The position numbers and the translations under genes are program-made. This document shows positions 1-6,344 of a stretch of DNA of 10,439 bases, in pieces. The stretch's first letter is position 1. Each line of letters starts with the position of its first letter. A model generated the notes under the pieces. That model worked only from the letters and a program-made list of their open reading frames with translations. It was not told where the DNA came from and ran no database searches. Source of the DNA: a bacterium (GTDB lineage Bacteria; Patescibacteriota; Gracilibacteria; UBA1369; GCA-2718715); NCBI GenBank assembly GCA_030426295.1, contig JAUHYY010000031.1, positions 1 through 10,439 of the forward strand. Reading direction: 5' to 3'.

Positions 1-136
1 CATTATTTTCTTTTAAAACTATTACCTTCCTCGAAGTGAATCCTATATATGTATCACCATCTTTTCGCCAAGTAAAAGACTGCCCACCGATCAAGGTGTC
101 TTCGAGGTTGTAGTTCTTGAGAGGTATAATATTCAT
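1..136 (-). CDS. OGG1-type 8-oxoguanine DNA glycosylase, N-terminal fragment (runs off left edge)
   Basis: Only the first 45 codons lie in the window; the reading frame is open to base 1. Residues 17-24 read GGQSFTWR, the hallmark of the OGG_N domain (human OGG1 has GQSFRW), preceded by the usual 'L..TL..GQ' context (NLEDTLIGGQ, residues 10-19). Family knowledge: these enzymes excise 8-oxoguanine or alkylated purines in base excision repair, using a helix-hairpin-helix domain with catalytic Lys and Asp that would lie beyond this window. The ATG at 136 is chosen because the domain begins directly after it and no in-frame start further upstream is needed. There is no Shine-Dalgarno. A TTGATT-16-TACAAT promoter sits just upstream, which would give an almost leaderless message. 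An AlkA-like glycosylase with the same N-terminal fold is the alternative. Confidence 0.75.
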   Translation of the reverse strand, partial: MNIIPLKNYNLEDTLIGGQSFTWRKDGDTYIGFTSRKVIVLKENN

Positions 137-145
137 AGCCTACTC

Positions 146-173
146 ATTGTATTATCTAGAGGCTTTTAATCAA
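146..173 (-). promoter_or_regulatory. Putative sigma70 promoter for the DNA glycosylase gene
   Basis: On the minus strand, TTGATT (168-173) and TACAAT (146-151) are separated by 16 bases. The expected transcription start is about three bases before the ATG at 136, so the mRNA would be practically leaderless. The match is moderate (4/6 and 5/6) in an AT-rich gap, so chance is possible. Confidence 0.42.
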
Positions 174-176
174 GAC

Positions 177-674
177 CTAGATAACATCACTAGCTCTTCT
201 AGCTGTTTCAGTTAAATGGCCTCTAAGATCAACATATGCAGCGGACATATGTGCAGGCATAGGTTTTTTACCTGGAAACATATCTCGATAAACAGAATCG
301 AACATTGTTGTTATATACCTATCAAGTTCAGCCTCTAACAAATCTTTTGCAGCTACTATAAGTCCTGCTTCGAAATCTTCATCACCAGCATTTTGCCCTG
401 TCTCAATTAAACTTTTATATCTTTCGAAATCACTCTCATCTAGAACAGATTTAGCTAAAGTAAGGTGGTTACCTTCTTCAACTACCATCATTTCACCCTC
501 GTTAGATAAATGAATTTTAGGTGAACCTGCCATTTGTAAAGTATAGCCATCATTTAGTTTTAAGAACCTCCAAACATTATCTTTGTATTGGAATTTTGAT
601 TCTCCTGATGAGCTCATTAAAGCTTCCATATCACTTAGACGTTCACTATTGGGATTACTTTTAGGTGTTTTCAT
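177..674 (-). CDS. Hypothetical 165-residue acidic protein
   Basis: I do not recognise this family. The protein is soluble, without signal peptide or membrane segment. It starts with a polar, Ser/Asn-rich stretch (residues 1-28), followed by a probable beta-rich part (about 29-75; KDNVWRFLKL, then GYTLQMAGSPKIHL) and a helical second half with acidic runs (about 80-165), ending in RGHLTETARRASDVI. There are no cysteines, so it is unrelated to the cysteine-rich array. It has its own good promoter in the 55-base gap behind the ATPase gene, so it need not be co-transcribed with it. The ATG at 674 follows an A/T-only leader without Shine-Dalgarno. The frame is uninterrupted and promoter, start and stop are well placed, which supports a real gene. 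The position next to a VirD4-like ATPase is the only functional hint, and it is weak. Confidence 0.75.
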   Translation of the reverse strand: MKTPKSNPNSERLSDMEALMSSSGESKFQYKDNVWRFLKLNDGYTLQMAGSPKIHLSNEGEMMVVEEGNHLTLAKSVLDESDFERYKSLIETGQNAGDEDFEAGLIVAAKDLLEAELDRYITTMFDSVYRDMFPGKKPMPAHMSAAYVDLRGHLTETARRASDVI

Positions 675-700
675 TTTATTTATTTTAATTCTAATACTTA

Positions 701-729
701 ATTATGCCATTTTTCTGGCTGCTCGTCAA
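701..729 (-). promoter_or_regulatory. Sigma70-like promoter with extended -10 for the 165-residue protein gene
   Basis: On the minus strand, TTGACG (724-729), a 17-base spacer and CATAAT (701-706) are preceded by TG one base before the -10 (extended -10, TGG-CATAAT). The -35 begins at the very next base after the stop codon of the ATPase gene (730-732). The predicted leader is about 20 nt and A/T-rich. Confidence 0.72.
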
Positions 730-2967
730 CTATATAAGCGGTTCTTCAAACTCTTGTTCTATTTCTGGAGCCATGTTGTCTTCTGAAAATTCTCCTGCTT
801 CGTCCCATTTAGACAGTAATTTTTCTACTTCTGCTTTTGGTAAACAGTATTCTTTCCTTACATTTTCGATGATTTCAGCCGACTTGTCGTTTGTAGGAAC
901 AGGCATATCCATTGTTCTACCTGAGAATGCTTCGCGGATTTGGCCGTCTACTGACATCTTTGTGTAGAACTCACGAACACCTAAATTAATAATATCTCGG
1001 GCTGTGAAGGTTGGATTGTATTCTGCAGATAAAATGCCTGCATCGTCAGAACCAACTCTAAACGAGACAATCGAACCTACATTACCGAATACCGTTTTCT
1101 GCACAGTATCTGTTAACTGCCCCATATACTGATGGGCAATTGTTAGGTTTAGTCTGTATTTACGTGCTTCAGATAGGATTTCTGCGAATGTGTCTGTTGC
1201 AAAGTTTTGGAACTCATCTACGTAAAAGTAGAAATCTTTACGATCCTCTTCTGCCATATCAGCTCTTTGCATAGCTGCTTGATAGATTTTTGTAATAATC
1301 ATTGATCCAAGCAGACCTGAGTTTTCTTCACCAAGTAGACCTTTAGATACTTTCATAAGTAGGATTTTTTCGTTGTCCATTATCTCTCTAATGCTGAATT
1401 TGTTTTGTGGCTGACCAATAATATTTCTAATCATGTTAGTAGAAACTAACTGCCCTACTTTGTTAAGTAGCGGAGTAATTGCTTCAGCATCAAATTTCTC
1501 ACTCCATCCTGCGAACTCTGACACCCAGAAATTCTTAACTACTGCATCATCAATTCTTGATACGATCTTTTGCCTGTAGTTCTTGTCTGTCAGCATCTTT
1601 AAGATCGACAGAATTGTTGTATTTGGACTATCAAGCAATGCTAAAGTCGTATATCTAAGTACATGTTCGAGTCTGTCTGACCAGTTTGTACCAAAGAGCT
1701 TTTTAAAGATTTGAATAAATCCGATAGTTACCTGCATTTTGTACTCGTCTGCAACTTCTTCCAAAGGATTAAAAGCAATTGGGTGTTCTATGTCTGACGG
1801 GTCGAAAACTACAACGTCTTTGAGCCTATGCTCTGGTACGTACTTAAGCATATTGTCTACAAGATCCCCATGCGGATCCAAGATACCTACTCCTTTACCA
1901 GCGTCTAAATCTTGTTTGATAAGTAGCTCAAGCATTTTTGACTTACCCGAACCTGATTTACCAACTACGTAGAGATGTCTTCTTCTATCTGCACGTTTGA
2001 TACCGAATTCTACGAAACTGTTGTGGTAATTTGTAATACCGAAATCAGAAACATCTGGTAAACCTGCTTTTGGCAGATCTTGAGGTGGCTCCGATTTCTT
2101 CGCAAGTACGTGAACAATATGAGGAGTGTGATCGGCATTTGGATAGTGATATAGCGTAGCTACTTCTTTTACTCCCATTACTTTGCTGCCTGATAGTGAC
2201 CTCTTTCTGAATGTATCTGCGAAGCTTGGACTAGTTGTAATTCTTTTAGCTCCAAACTCTTGAATATCAGTAACGTTGAACTGATAGAAACTATTAACTA
2301 CTGCGTTTAGTTTTCGTTTTGCAGTAGCTTGGTCTTTCGCAACGTATGCACATCTTACAGCAACGTCGAATGGCTCTTCTTCGTATTGTGCGTTTGCTGC
2401 ACTGAGTCTCTTCTTTCTAATGGATTCATCACTCTTAACTCTGAAATAATCTCTTATGTAGAAGATTTGTTTTAGTCTAGCGATTTTTCGTCCTATCCCA
2501 CGCATGAAGTGGTACATTCCTGACTCATTCTTTGGATTAGTTACGATTTGAACCCATACCATTTCTCCAGAATGTATTTTTGAAATTACTGAAAAAAGAC
2601 CTGATTGACTATCTTCTTTGAATTGGTCGTAAGTTTTAATCGGGTAAATATCTGTGTACTTGAGGTCTAGCTGTGTACCTGCGATTCCGTGTTTAGCCGG
2701 ATTATATAGAGCCGTGTAATCTTTTGTAGGTACGATCTCACAATCTGGGAATGTGGAATAAATAAGACCCTGCACTGTTTCAAGCAATTCATCTGTTACA
2801 ACTATGTAGCAATATGTGTATTGTTCGTAACCAAAAAACTCTAAAGAGACTAGTTTATTCTTCACTGTGTTGTGAAGGTTTACTAGGACCTGCTCAAATA
2901 AATCTTCTTTCTTAGGATTTTCAGCAGTACCTTGCGGAACGATAACTTGTAAATAGTGTAATTTCAT
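730..2967 (-). CDS. VirD4/HerA-like type IV coupling ATPase (TraG/TraD-type, stand-alone)
   Basis: A 745-residue P-loop ATPase. Walker A is GKSGSGKS at 336-343, followed by LDPHGDL at 363-369. Walker B is FYFYVDEFQNF at 579-589 with the acidic pair D584/E585, then ARKYRLNLTIAHQY (601-614), whose Gln is the conserved motif III residue of the VirD4/TraG/HerA ring ATPases. Family knowledge: such proteins form hexamers that pump DNA or present substrates to a type IV secretion channel. The N-terminal 300 residues form a separate domain (MKLHYLQVIVPQG and following, alternating strands and helices). I see no confident transmembrane segment, unlike classical VirD4. The C-terminus is highly acidic (residues 723-743). 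No VirB4, relaxase or pilin gene lies in the window. The ATG at 2967 has no Shine-Dalgarno; TATAAT ends eight bases before it, suggesting a leaderless message. Confidence 0.88.
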   Translation of the reverse strand: MKLHYLQVIVPQGTAENPKKEDLFEQVLVNLHNTVKNKLVSLEFFGYEQYTYCYIVVTDELLETVQGLIYSTFPDCEIVPTKDYTALYNPAKHGIAGTQLDLKYTDIYPIKTYDQFKEDSQSGLFSVISKIHSGEMVWVQIVTNPKNESGMYHFMRGIGRKIARLKQIFYIRDYFRVKSDESIRKKRLSAANAQYEEEPFDVAVRCAYVAKDQATAKRKLNAVVNSFYQFNVTDIQEFGAKRITTSPSFADTFRKRSLSGSKVMGVKEVATLYHYPNADHTPHIVHVLAKKSEPPQDLPKAGLPDVSDFGITNYHNSFVEFGIKRADRRRHLYVVGKSGSGKSKMLELLIKQDLDAGKGVGILDPHGDLVDNMLKYVPEHRLKDVVVFDPSDIEHPIAFNPLEEVADEYKMQVTIGFIQIFKKLFGTNWSDRLEHVLRYTTLALLDSPNTTILSILKMLTDKNYRQKIVSRIDDAVVKNFWVSEFAGWSEKFDAEAITPLLNKVGQLVSTNMIRNIIGQPQNKFSIREIMDNEKILLMKVSKGLLGEENSGLLGSMIITKIYQAAMQRADMAEEDRKDFYFYVDEFQNFATDTFAEILSEARKYRLNLTIAHQYMGQLTDTVQKTVFGNVGSIVSFRVGSDDAGILSAEYNPTFTARDIINLGVREFYTKMSVDGQIREAFSGRTMDMPVPTNDKSAEIIENVRKEYCLPKAEVEKLLSKWDEAGEFSEDNMAPEIEQEFEEPLI

Positions 2968-2974
2968 CTAAATA

Positions 2975-3003
2975 ATTATACACTATTTGGCGCTTTTAGG
3001 CTA
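2975..3003 (-). promoter_or_regulatory. Putative promoter giving a leaderless ATPase mRNA
   Basis: A perfect TATAAT on the minus strand (2975-2980) lies seven bases from the ATG at 2967, so the expected transcription start is at or next to the start codon. The -35 (TAGCCT, 2998-3003, 17-base spacer) is poor, but it begins directly after the stop codon of the upstream 80-residue gene (3004-3006). Confidence 0.5.
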
Positions 3004-3246
3004 CTAGTTGCTTCTATCGATAAGTTCACCGTTCCAATGGGTAGGAGCTGGACTCTTTTTCAGCGCTTCTTGTCTAGCCTTAAGTCTCTCTGGAGTACCA
3101 TCATCTTCGTCTCCTGTGTCTCGGTTAAATAAAGCACTAATCCTTTCACCTACTGAAGCTGTTCCTTCAACGTCTACTGGGTCCGAAATCAATTTCGGTC
3201 CTTCAGGGAGGTCTGGATTATTATTATCTATACTTTCTATAGCCAT
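3004..3246 (-). CDS. Hypothetical 80-residue acidic protein upstream of the ATPase
   Basis: A small soluble protein that I do not recognise. It is rich in Asp/Glu, Pro and Asn, and probably largely disordered: the first 30 residues contain NNNPDLPEGPK and DPVDVEG. A possible short helix follows (about 32-41, VGERISALFN), then an acidic patch DTGDEDDG (43-50) and a Lys/Arg/Glu-rich helix (about 52-65, PERLKARQEALKK). There is no signal peptide and no cysteine. It lies 36 bases upstream of the ATPase gene on the same strand, so it could be an adaptor or regulator of that ATPase; this is inference from position only. The ATG at 3246 is preceded by a strong promoter and a weak GGA five bases upstream. 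An antisense frame of similar length exists (3008-3271, plus strand), but the promoter and gene order favour the minus-strand reading. Confidence 0.66.
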   Translation of the reverse strand: MAIESIDNNNPDLPEGPKLISDPVDVEGTASVGERISALFNRDTGDEDDGTPERLKARQEALKKSPAPTHWNGELIDRSN

Positions 3247-3271
3247 AATTCCGAAGGTTAAAGTTTTCTAA

Positions 3272-3299
3272 ATCATAACAGTAATAGGTATATCGTCAA
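3272..3299 (-). promoter_or_regulatory. Sigma70-like promoter with extended -10 for the 80-residue gene (and possibly the ATPase)
   Basis: On the minus strand, TTGACG (3294-3299), a 16-base spacer and TATGAT (3272-3277) are preceded by TGT, an extended -10. The predicted start is near 3265, leaving a leader of about 18 nt. Read-through would also transcribe the ATPase gene. Confidence 0.75.
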
Positions 3300-3314
3300 A
3301 TAATATCTATTGAT

Positions 3315-3917
3315 TTAGTATTCGTTTGATTTTGTACTCACGTTTTTTGTATGCACAAGAGGTATTTTGCATCCCACTACTTCATCTAAGGAGTATCTGA
3401 GTGCATCACTTAATTCATTATGATCAGCAATAATCGGGTGTACGTTTGGAAACATCTCAACTCTATCTAGAATTTCATATGGCCCATCTGGATTATAATA
3501 ATCTGGGTCAAAAGGCATTTTCATAGTTGCTTTTGTCAATCCTTCCTTTGGTCTTCGCCTTAAGGTATGTGCGTAGTTTGGGTCTATAACTATAAATACA
3601 GCGACTTCTGCTCTTAGGCCATTAATCACATGGTCAATACCGCTTAGACAGTTCACTGGTAAGTTTTCTGCAGCTGTTGCTTCGACTATTATTACTCCTC
3701 GTGTTCTAGGGACTAGTACTCTCTGTAAGCCTTCAGCACCGTTAAAACCCAGGCTTCTTAACCATTGTGGTGATCTTGGGTGATTACAAACAGCGAGTTT
3801 TTCTGGATCAAAATATTCTTGCCCTACTCTTGTATATTCATCTGTGTTTCTATGACGGACATAAAATGCTCCCCAATCTATCTCAGCACCGACTTGTTCG
3901 AATTTTGGCTTAACCAT
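3315..3917 (-). CDS. Hypothetical 200-residue protein
   Basis: Unrecognised soluble alpha/beta protein. The N-terminal third looks like a substrate-free surface domain (WGAFYVRHRNTDEYTRVG, about residues 15-32). The middle has two hydrophobic strands separated by a helix: RGVIIVEATAAENLPV (about 74-89) and AEVAVFIVIDPNYAHTLRR (about 103-121). That arrangement fits a Rossmann-like or other nucleotide-fold core, but I see no P-loop or other named motif. An HPIIADHNELSDALRYSLDE stretch follows (about 160-179). Three cysteines only, unlike the neighbouring cysteine-rich family. It has its own strong promoter in the 48-base gap behind the cysteine-rich gene, so its expression is probably separate. 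The ATG at 3917 is the first in frame after that promoter; there is no Shine-Dalgarno. Function unknown. Confidence 0.75.
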   Translation of the reverse strand: MVKPKFEQVGAEIDWGAFYVRHRNTDEYTRVGQEYFDPEKLAVCNHPRSPQWLRSLGFNGAEGLQRVLVPRTRGVIIVEATAAENLPVNCLSGIDHVINGLRAEVAVFIVIDPNYAHTLRRRPKEGLTKATMKMPFDPDYYNPDGPYEILDRVEMFPNVHPIIADHNELSDALRYSLDEVVGCKIPLVHTKNVSTKSNEY

Positions 3918-3937
3918 TGTGGTTTTTAAAGTAGGCC

Positions 3938-3965
3938 ATCATACAAATTATTCGTAATTTGTCAA
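3938..3965 (-). promoter_or_regulatory. Strong sigma70-like promoter for the 200-residue protein gene
   Basis: On the minus strand, a consensus TTGACA (3960-3965) is followed after 16 bases by TATGAT (3938-3943). The -35 begins at the base directly after the TGA stop codon (3966-3968) of the upstream cysteine-rich gene. The predicted leader is about 14 nt without a Shine-Dalgarno. Confidence 0.78.
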
Positions 3966-5597
3966 TCAGGTTAAGCTCTCTTGATAGGCTTTCTCTGAAT
4001 AAACAATCCATCCAGAATCTGGTGGGTATGTTGTTTTAATTGGTTCAGATGTTTTTTCGCAAGTTCTATCGAATAAGACTCTCTTATTTCTTTGGTCGAA
4101 TCGTTCTTTGTGTCTTTGTTTAAAGCATTTGTTTGGAAGTGCGATTCCGTTTTGTTGGTAGAATTTTAATTCTTGAGGAGTGATCTTGTAGTCTTTATTA
4201 GATTCTTTGCATGTGTATACTGTGTCTGTAATATCGGCTTTTGCTTCGAATATGTCATCAGGAACGTCTTTTGTTCCTTGGCCGTATTCGGCTTCTATTT
4301 TGTCCACCCATTTAAATCCTTGAGCAATTGCTTCTTCTTTTTTTAGTGGGAAAAAGTCACTTGCAACTGTGTCGTTATAACCGAAGTCTGAGATTGATGC
4401 TGGGAAGAAAAGTCCCCATTCACCTGTTGACTTCATGTGTTCGATTATCTTTGGTAATAGAGCTTTATATTCTTCTTCTGTGTATTGTTTATTGAGAATG
4501 CAGTATTTCTTTCTTTGTAGTCCTATGCATCCAAAACAATTGTTTGAGTAGTTTAGGTAGCCTGAGTACATAATGTCATGGCAGTCAGTTAGAGTAAGAT
4601 AACTGAAAAGTATGCTCTGTGAGTTATATACAACTACTGCAGATTCATAAACTAATTCGCATCCATCTACTACTTCATCGGAGTGCATTACGTCTTTTGC
4701 ATCTACGGATCGAGTTACATGTTTGCAATCCCAAAGCTTAACTGAGTCATAACAATGCTCTGCGTTTTTGCAGTTTACGAGGTAATCACCAGTAATGTCT
4801 TCGTTTTGGAATCCGTGCATGTATTTCTGTGGATACTTTCTTTTGAAGTCGTTCCAATGTGGTTGAAGCCGTTCGATTTCTGATCGTTTGTGCACGAACT
4901 GCATAACTCTTTCGAATTCTTCTTTTGTGCTTTTCTTGTTGTAAATGTAGTACTCTTTGTTTTTTAGATTTGAGCACATGAAGCAGTTTTTACATCCGAT
5001 ACAGTTCTTTAAGAATGCTGAATTAGAACAATTCTCTGAGTCTTGGCTAAAGTACAGTCCGTATGAATTGCTGCAGTCTACGCATTCGTAGCAGAGTTCA
5101 GAGTCATTTACCCTGTAGCAATCTACACAGCTTCTGCAGTTTGAGATTCCGTATGAGTAGTAGCAGTCCCAGTTGCCATCAGAGTCAAAAATCATGTAGC
5201 AGTTTTTGTTCTTGCCTGCGTAGTTAGTGTATTGAGAGTTTTCATCGTATTGATGACCTCTTATTACTGCAGGTCTTGGGACTTCTTTTGCTAGTTCCGC
5301 AAACTGTTCAAAGAATGGTCTTGAGAAATCGTAATCTCGGCCATAATCTTGGGCTTCGAATTTGTCTGTGTCGTGCCAAAACTCGATATCGTATACCTTT
5401 AAGTCGATATCTGGATGGTAGGCTGTCACTATGTCTTTACCTGTAGCGTCACATTTACGCTTGTAGAGGTTCATGTGATTCGTGAATGAAGTCCGCAATT
5501 GCTGTCTTTGTTCCGGTGTTAAATTCGGTTGAGGGAACTCGATTCCAGGTGCGATTTTTGAGAAAAATTCTTGCATATCTAACTTTAGTGCGTCCAT
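3966..5597 (-). CDS. Cysteine-rich 12-residue-repeat protein, copy 1 (543 aa)
   Basis: One of four paralogues here. Order of modules: a decayed N-terminal zinc-ribbon region without its CxxC pairs (1-45); a YKRKCDATG module (45-53); a conserved linker with GRDYDFSRPFFEQF (86-99); then eight gap-free 12-residue turns from Cys133 to Phe228. Cys sits at turn position 1 in repeats 1-4 and 7, replaced by Leu, Ser and Tyr in 5, 6 and 8. A helical linker follows (about 222-262), then a looser second block of 12-14-residue turns (267-377) ending in CILNKQYTEEEY, the signature HMKSTGEWG (387-395), and a C-terminal copy of the end modules (Cys463, Cys491, RHKER, Cys513). No signal peptide or membrane helix, so cytoplasmic; function unknown. 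I recall such proteins from CPR genomes. A TATGAT only three bases before the ATG suggests that Met8 (codon 5574-5576) could be the real start. Confidence 0.88.
   Translation of the reverse strand: MDALKLDMQEFFSKIAPGIEFPQPNLTPEQRQQLRTSFTNHMNLYKRKCDATGKDIVTAYHPDIDLKVYDIEFWHDTDKFEAQDYGRDYDFSRPFFEQFAELAKEVPRPAVIRGHQYDENSQYTNYAGKNKNCYMIFDSDGNWDCYYSYGISNCRSCVDCYRVNDSELCYECVDCSNSYGLYFSQDSENCSNSAFLKNCIGCKNCFMCSNLKNKEYYIYNKKSTKEEFERVMQFVHKRSEIERLQPHWNDFKRKYPQKYMHGFQNEDITGDYLVNCKNAEHCYDSVKLWDCKHVTRSVDAKDVMHSDEVVDGCELVYESAVVVYNSQSILFSYLTLTDCHDIMYSGYLNYSNNCFGCIGLQRKKYCILNKQYTEEEYKALLPKIIEHMKSTGEWGLFFPASISDFGYNDTVASDFFPLKKEEAIAQGFKWVDKIEAEYGQGTKDVPDDIFEAKADITDTVYTCKESNKDYKITPQELKFYQQNGIALPNKCFKQRHKERFDQRNKRVLFDRTCEKTSEPIKTTYPPDSGWIVYSEKAYQESLT
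4467..4799 (-). repeat. Second, degenerate repeat block of copy 1
   Basis: Residues 267-377. Turns of mostly 12, with one of 13 and one of about 14, can be aligned to those of the other copies (for example ILFSYLTLTDCHD, IMYSGYLNYSNN, CFGCIGLQRKKY, then the cap CILNKQYTEEEY). Far fewer cysteines than block 1; Val, Leu and Tyr take their places. Confidence 0.6.
4914..5201 (-). repeat. Eight coding 36-bp (12-residue) repeats, block 1 of copy 1
   Basis: Residues 133-228 divide into eight units of exactly 12 residues with no insertion: CYMIFDSDGNWD, CYYSYGISNCRS, CVDCYRVNDSEL, CYECVDCSNSYG, LYFSQDSENCSN, SAFLKNCIGCKN, CFMCSNLKNKEY, YIYNKKSTKEEF. Aromatics dominate positions 2-3 and Asn/Asp positions 9 and 12. 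The repeat is in the protein; DNA units differ too much to be recent tandem copies. Confidence 0.9.
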
Positions 5598-5600
5598 TTT

Positions 5601-5606
5601 ATCATA
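5601..5606 (-). promoter_or_regulatory. Candidate -10 element (TATGAT) before cysteine-rich copy 1
   Basis: The same TATGAT hexamer used at 3272 and 3938 occurs three bases upstream of the ATG at 5597. If used, transcription would start near 5594, giving an 18-nt leader to Met8 at 5576, similar to the leaders of its neighbours. I see no TTGACA-like -35 at 16-18 bases, so this is weak. Confidence 0.33.
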
Positions 5607-5609
5607 GAC

Positions 5610-5634
5610 ATTTAATCGTAAATAGTATTTAATC
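5610..5634. repeat. Short direct repeat in the divergent intergenic region
   Basis: ATTTAATC occurs at 5610-5617 and again at 5627-5634 (17 bases apart) in the 61-base gap between two divergent genes. A paired operator is conceivable, but 8-base repeats are not rare in AT-rich DNA. Confidence 0.3.
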
Positions 5635-5658
5635 TAGTCTATTGACTAATTGATTTTT

Positions 5659-5916
5659 ATGGCAAGAGGTCGCACACAAGATAGAGCTTCACTAAGAACT
5701 ATCGAAGATATTTCGAGTGATTATGCAAAGAATCCAAATATTGGAATCCCTGAAAGAGGCAAGATGGTTTTATATGATTTTTATAATTCTAAAAAAGTAG
5801 CTGCCACTCTACCTGGCATAGAGGGTAAACATCTTTTCCCACAAATGAGTGCAATGAATATTAGACTTACAGATGAACCAGAAATTGAAATTGATCCTAA
5901 AAATAAACCAAACTAA
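5659..5916 (+). CDS. Hypothetical 85-residue protein, first gene of an unrecognised pair
   Basis: A small basic-to-neutral protein starting MARGRTQDRASLRTIEDI. The first 25 residues form a charged probable helix. A central segment GIPERGKMVLYDFYNSKK (about 30-47) could form strands, and the C-terminal 15 residues are an acidic tail (DEPEIEIDPKNKPN). There is no signal peptide, membrane segment or cysteine. I chose the ATG at 5659 over a TTG at 5650 because it begins a typical soluble N-terminus and no ribosome binding site favours the TTG. The stop overlaps the next start as TAATG (5914-5918), so translation of the two genes is probably coupled. The pair faces away from cysteine-rich copy 1 and towards copy 2. 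I cannot assign a family. Confidence 0.68.
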   Translation: MARGRTQDRASLRTIEDISSDYAKNPNIGIPERGKMVLYDFYNSKKVAATLPGIEGKHLFPQMSAMNIRLTDEPEIEIDPKNKPN

Positions 5917-6344
5917 TGGAAATCACTGATTATCTTAATGGTACAGGGACTCAAGACGGACTTGACGATTCTGAGTATCCGGAGGATTGGGATTACCCCG
6001 AGACTACAAATGATGTTCTTTTGTATGTTTATAAACCCGAAGAATGGGTTGAGAGCCGAGCACAAGAAATAAGAGGCCATCTTGAAGTACTGGGACTTGA
6101 AGTAGATATAAATGACTCTGATGATGCTCTTCGAATACGTGTGAACTCTCAAGATCTAGATGCAATCTATTTAATGGCGACAATATGTACTCCTATCAAA
6201 GAAAGATTAACTAGAGTTAAAGTACTTTGTGCACATGTTCTAGATGCTTCTTTGATGCCAGACCTCATGAAGCCTGGATTAAATACTTTAGTCTACAATG
6301 ATGGCTCGAAGGATGTTGTTTCAACTATTCCCACTTTGGCATAG
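5916..6344 (+). CDS. Hypothetical 142-residue acidic protein, second gene of the pair
   Basis: Unrecognised. The N-terminal 30 residues are strongly acidic and aromatic (DDSEYPEDWDYPETTND, about 17-33). The following core could be alpha/beta: VLLYVYKPEEW (34-44), a helix with a strand GLEVDIND (about 60-67), ALRIRVNSQDLDAIYLMATI (71-90), and a helix-strand end with LVYNDGSKDVVSTI. Two cysteines, no signal peptide or membrane segment. Its start overlaps the stop of the 85-residue gene by one base, which supports one operon and coupled translation. Its last 20 bases overlap the end of cysteine-rich copy 2 on the opposite strand, so no terminator hairpin fits between them. A toxin-antitoxin or immunity role could be imagined from the two-gene layout, but nothing in the sequence shows it. 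Confidence 0.74.
   Translation: MEITDYLNGTGTQDGLDDSEYPEDWDYPETTNDVLLYVYKPEEWVESRAQEIRGHLEVLGLEVDINDSDDALRIRVNSQDLDAIYLMATICTPIKERLTRVKVLCAHVLDASLMPDLMKPGLNTLVYNDGSKDVVSTIPTLA

Noticed and set aside
583..967. Two overlapping plus-strand frames (583-786 and 704-967), one with a hydrophobic stretch resembling a membrane helix
   Set aside because: They are antisense to the starts and ends of the 165-residue gene and the ATPase gene. The hydrophobic run is the complement of the A/T-rich leader and promoter.
3008..3271. 87-residue open frame on the plus strand opposite the 80-residue gene
   Set aside because: Ser/Leu-rich antisense reading with no promoter or neighbouring gene on that strand; the minus-strand gene has a good promoter and fits the gene order.
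4786..4977. Minus-strand 63-residue frame inside copy 1, and a similar one at 7185-7370 inside copy 2
   Set aside because: Out-of-frame shadows of the repeat-coding region, without start signals of their own.
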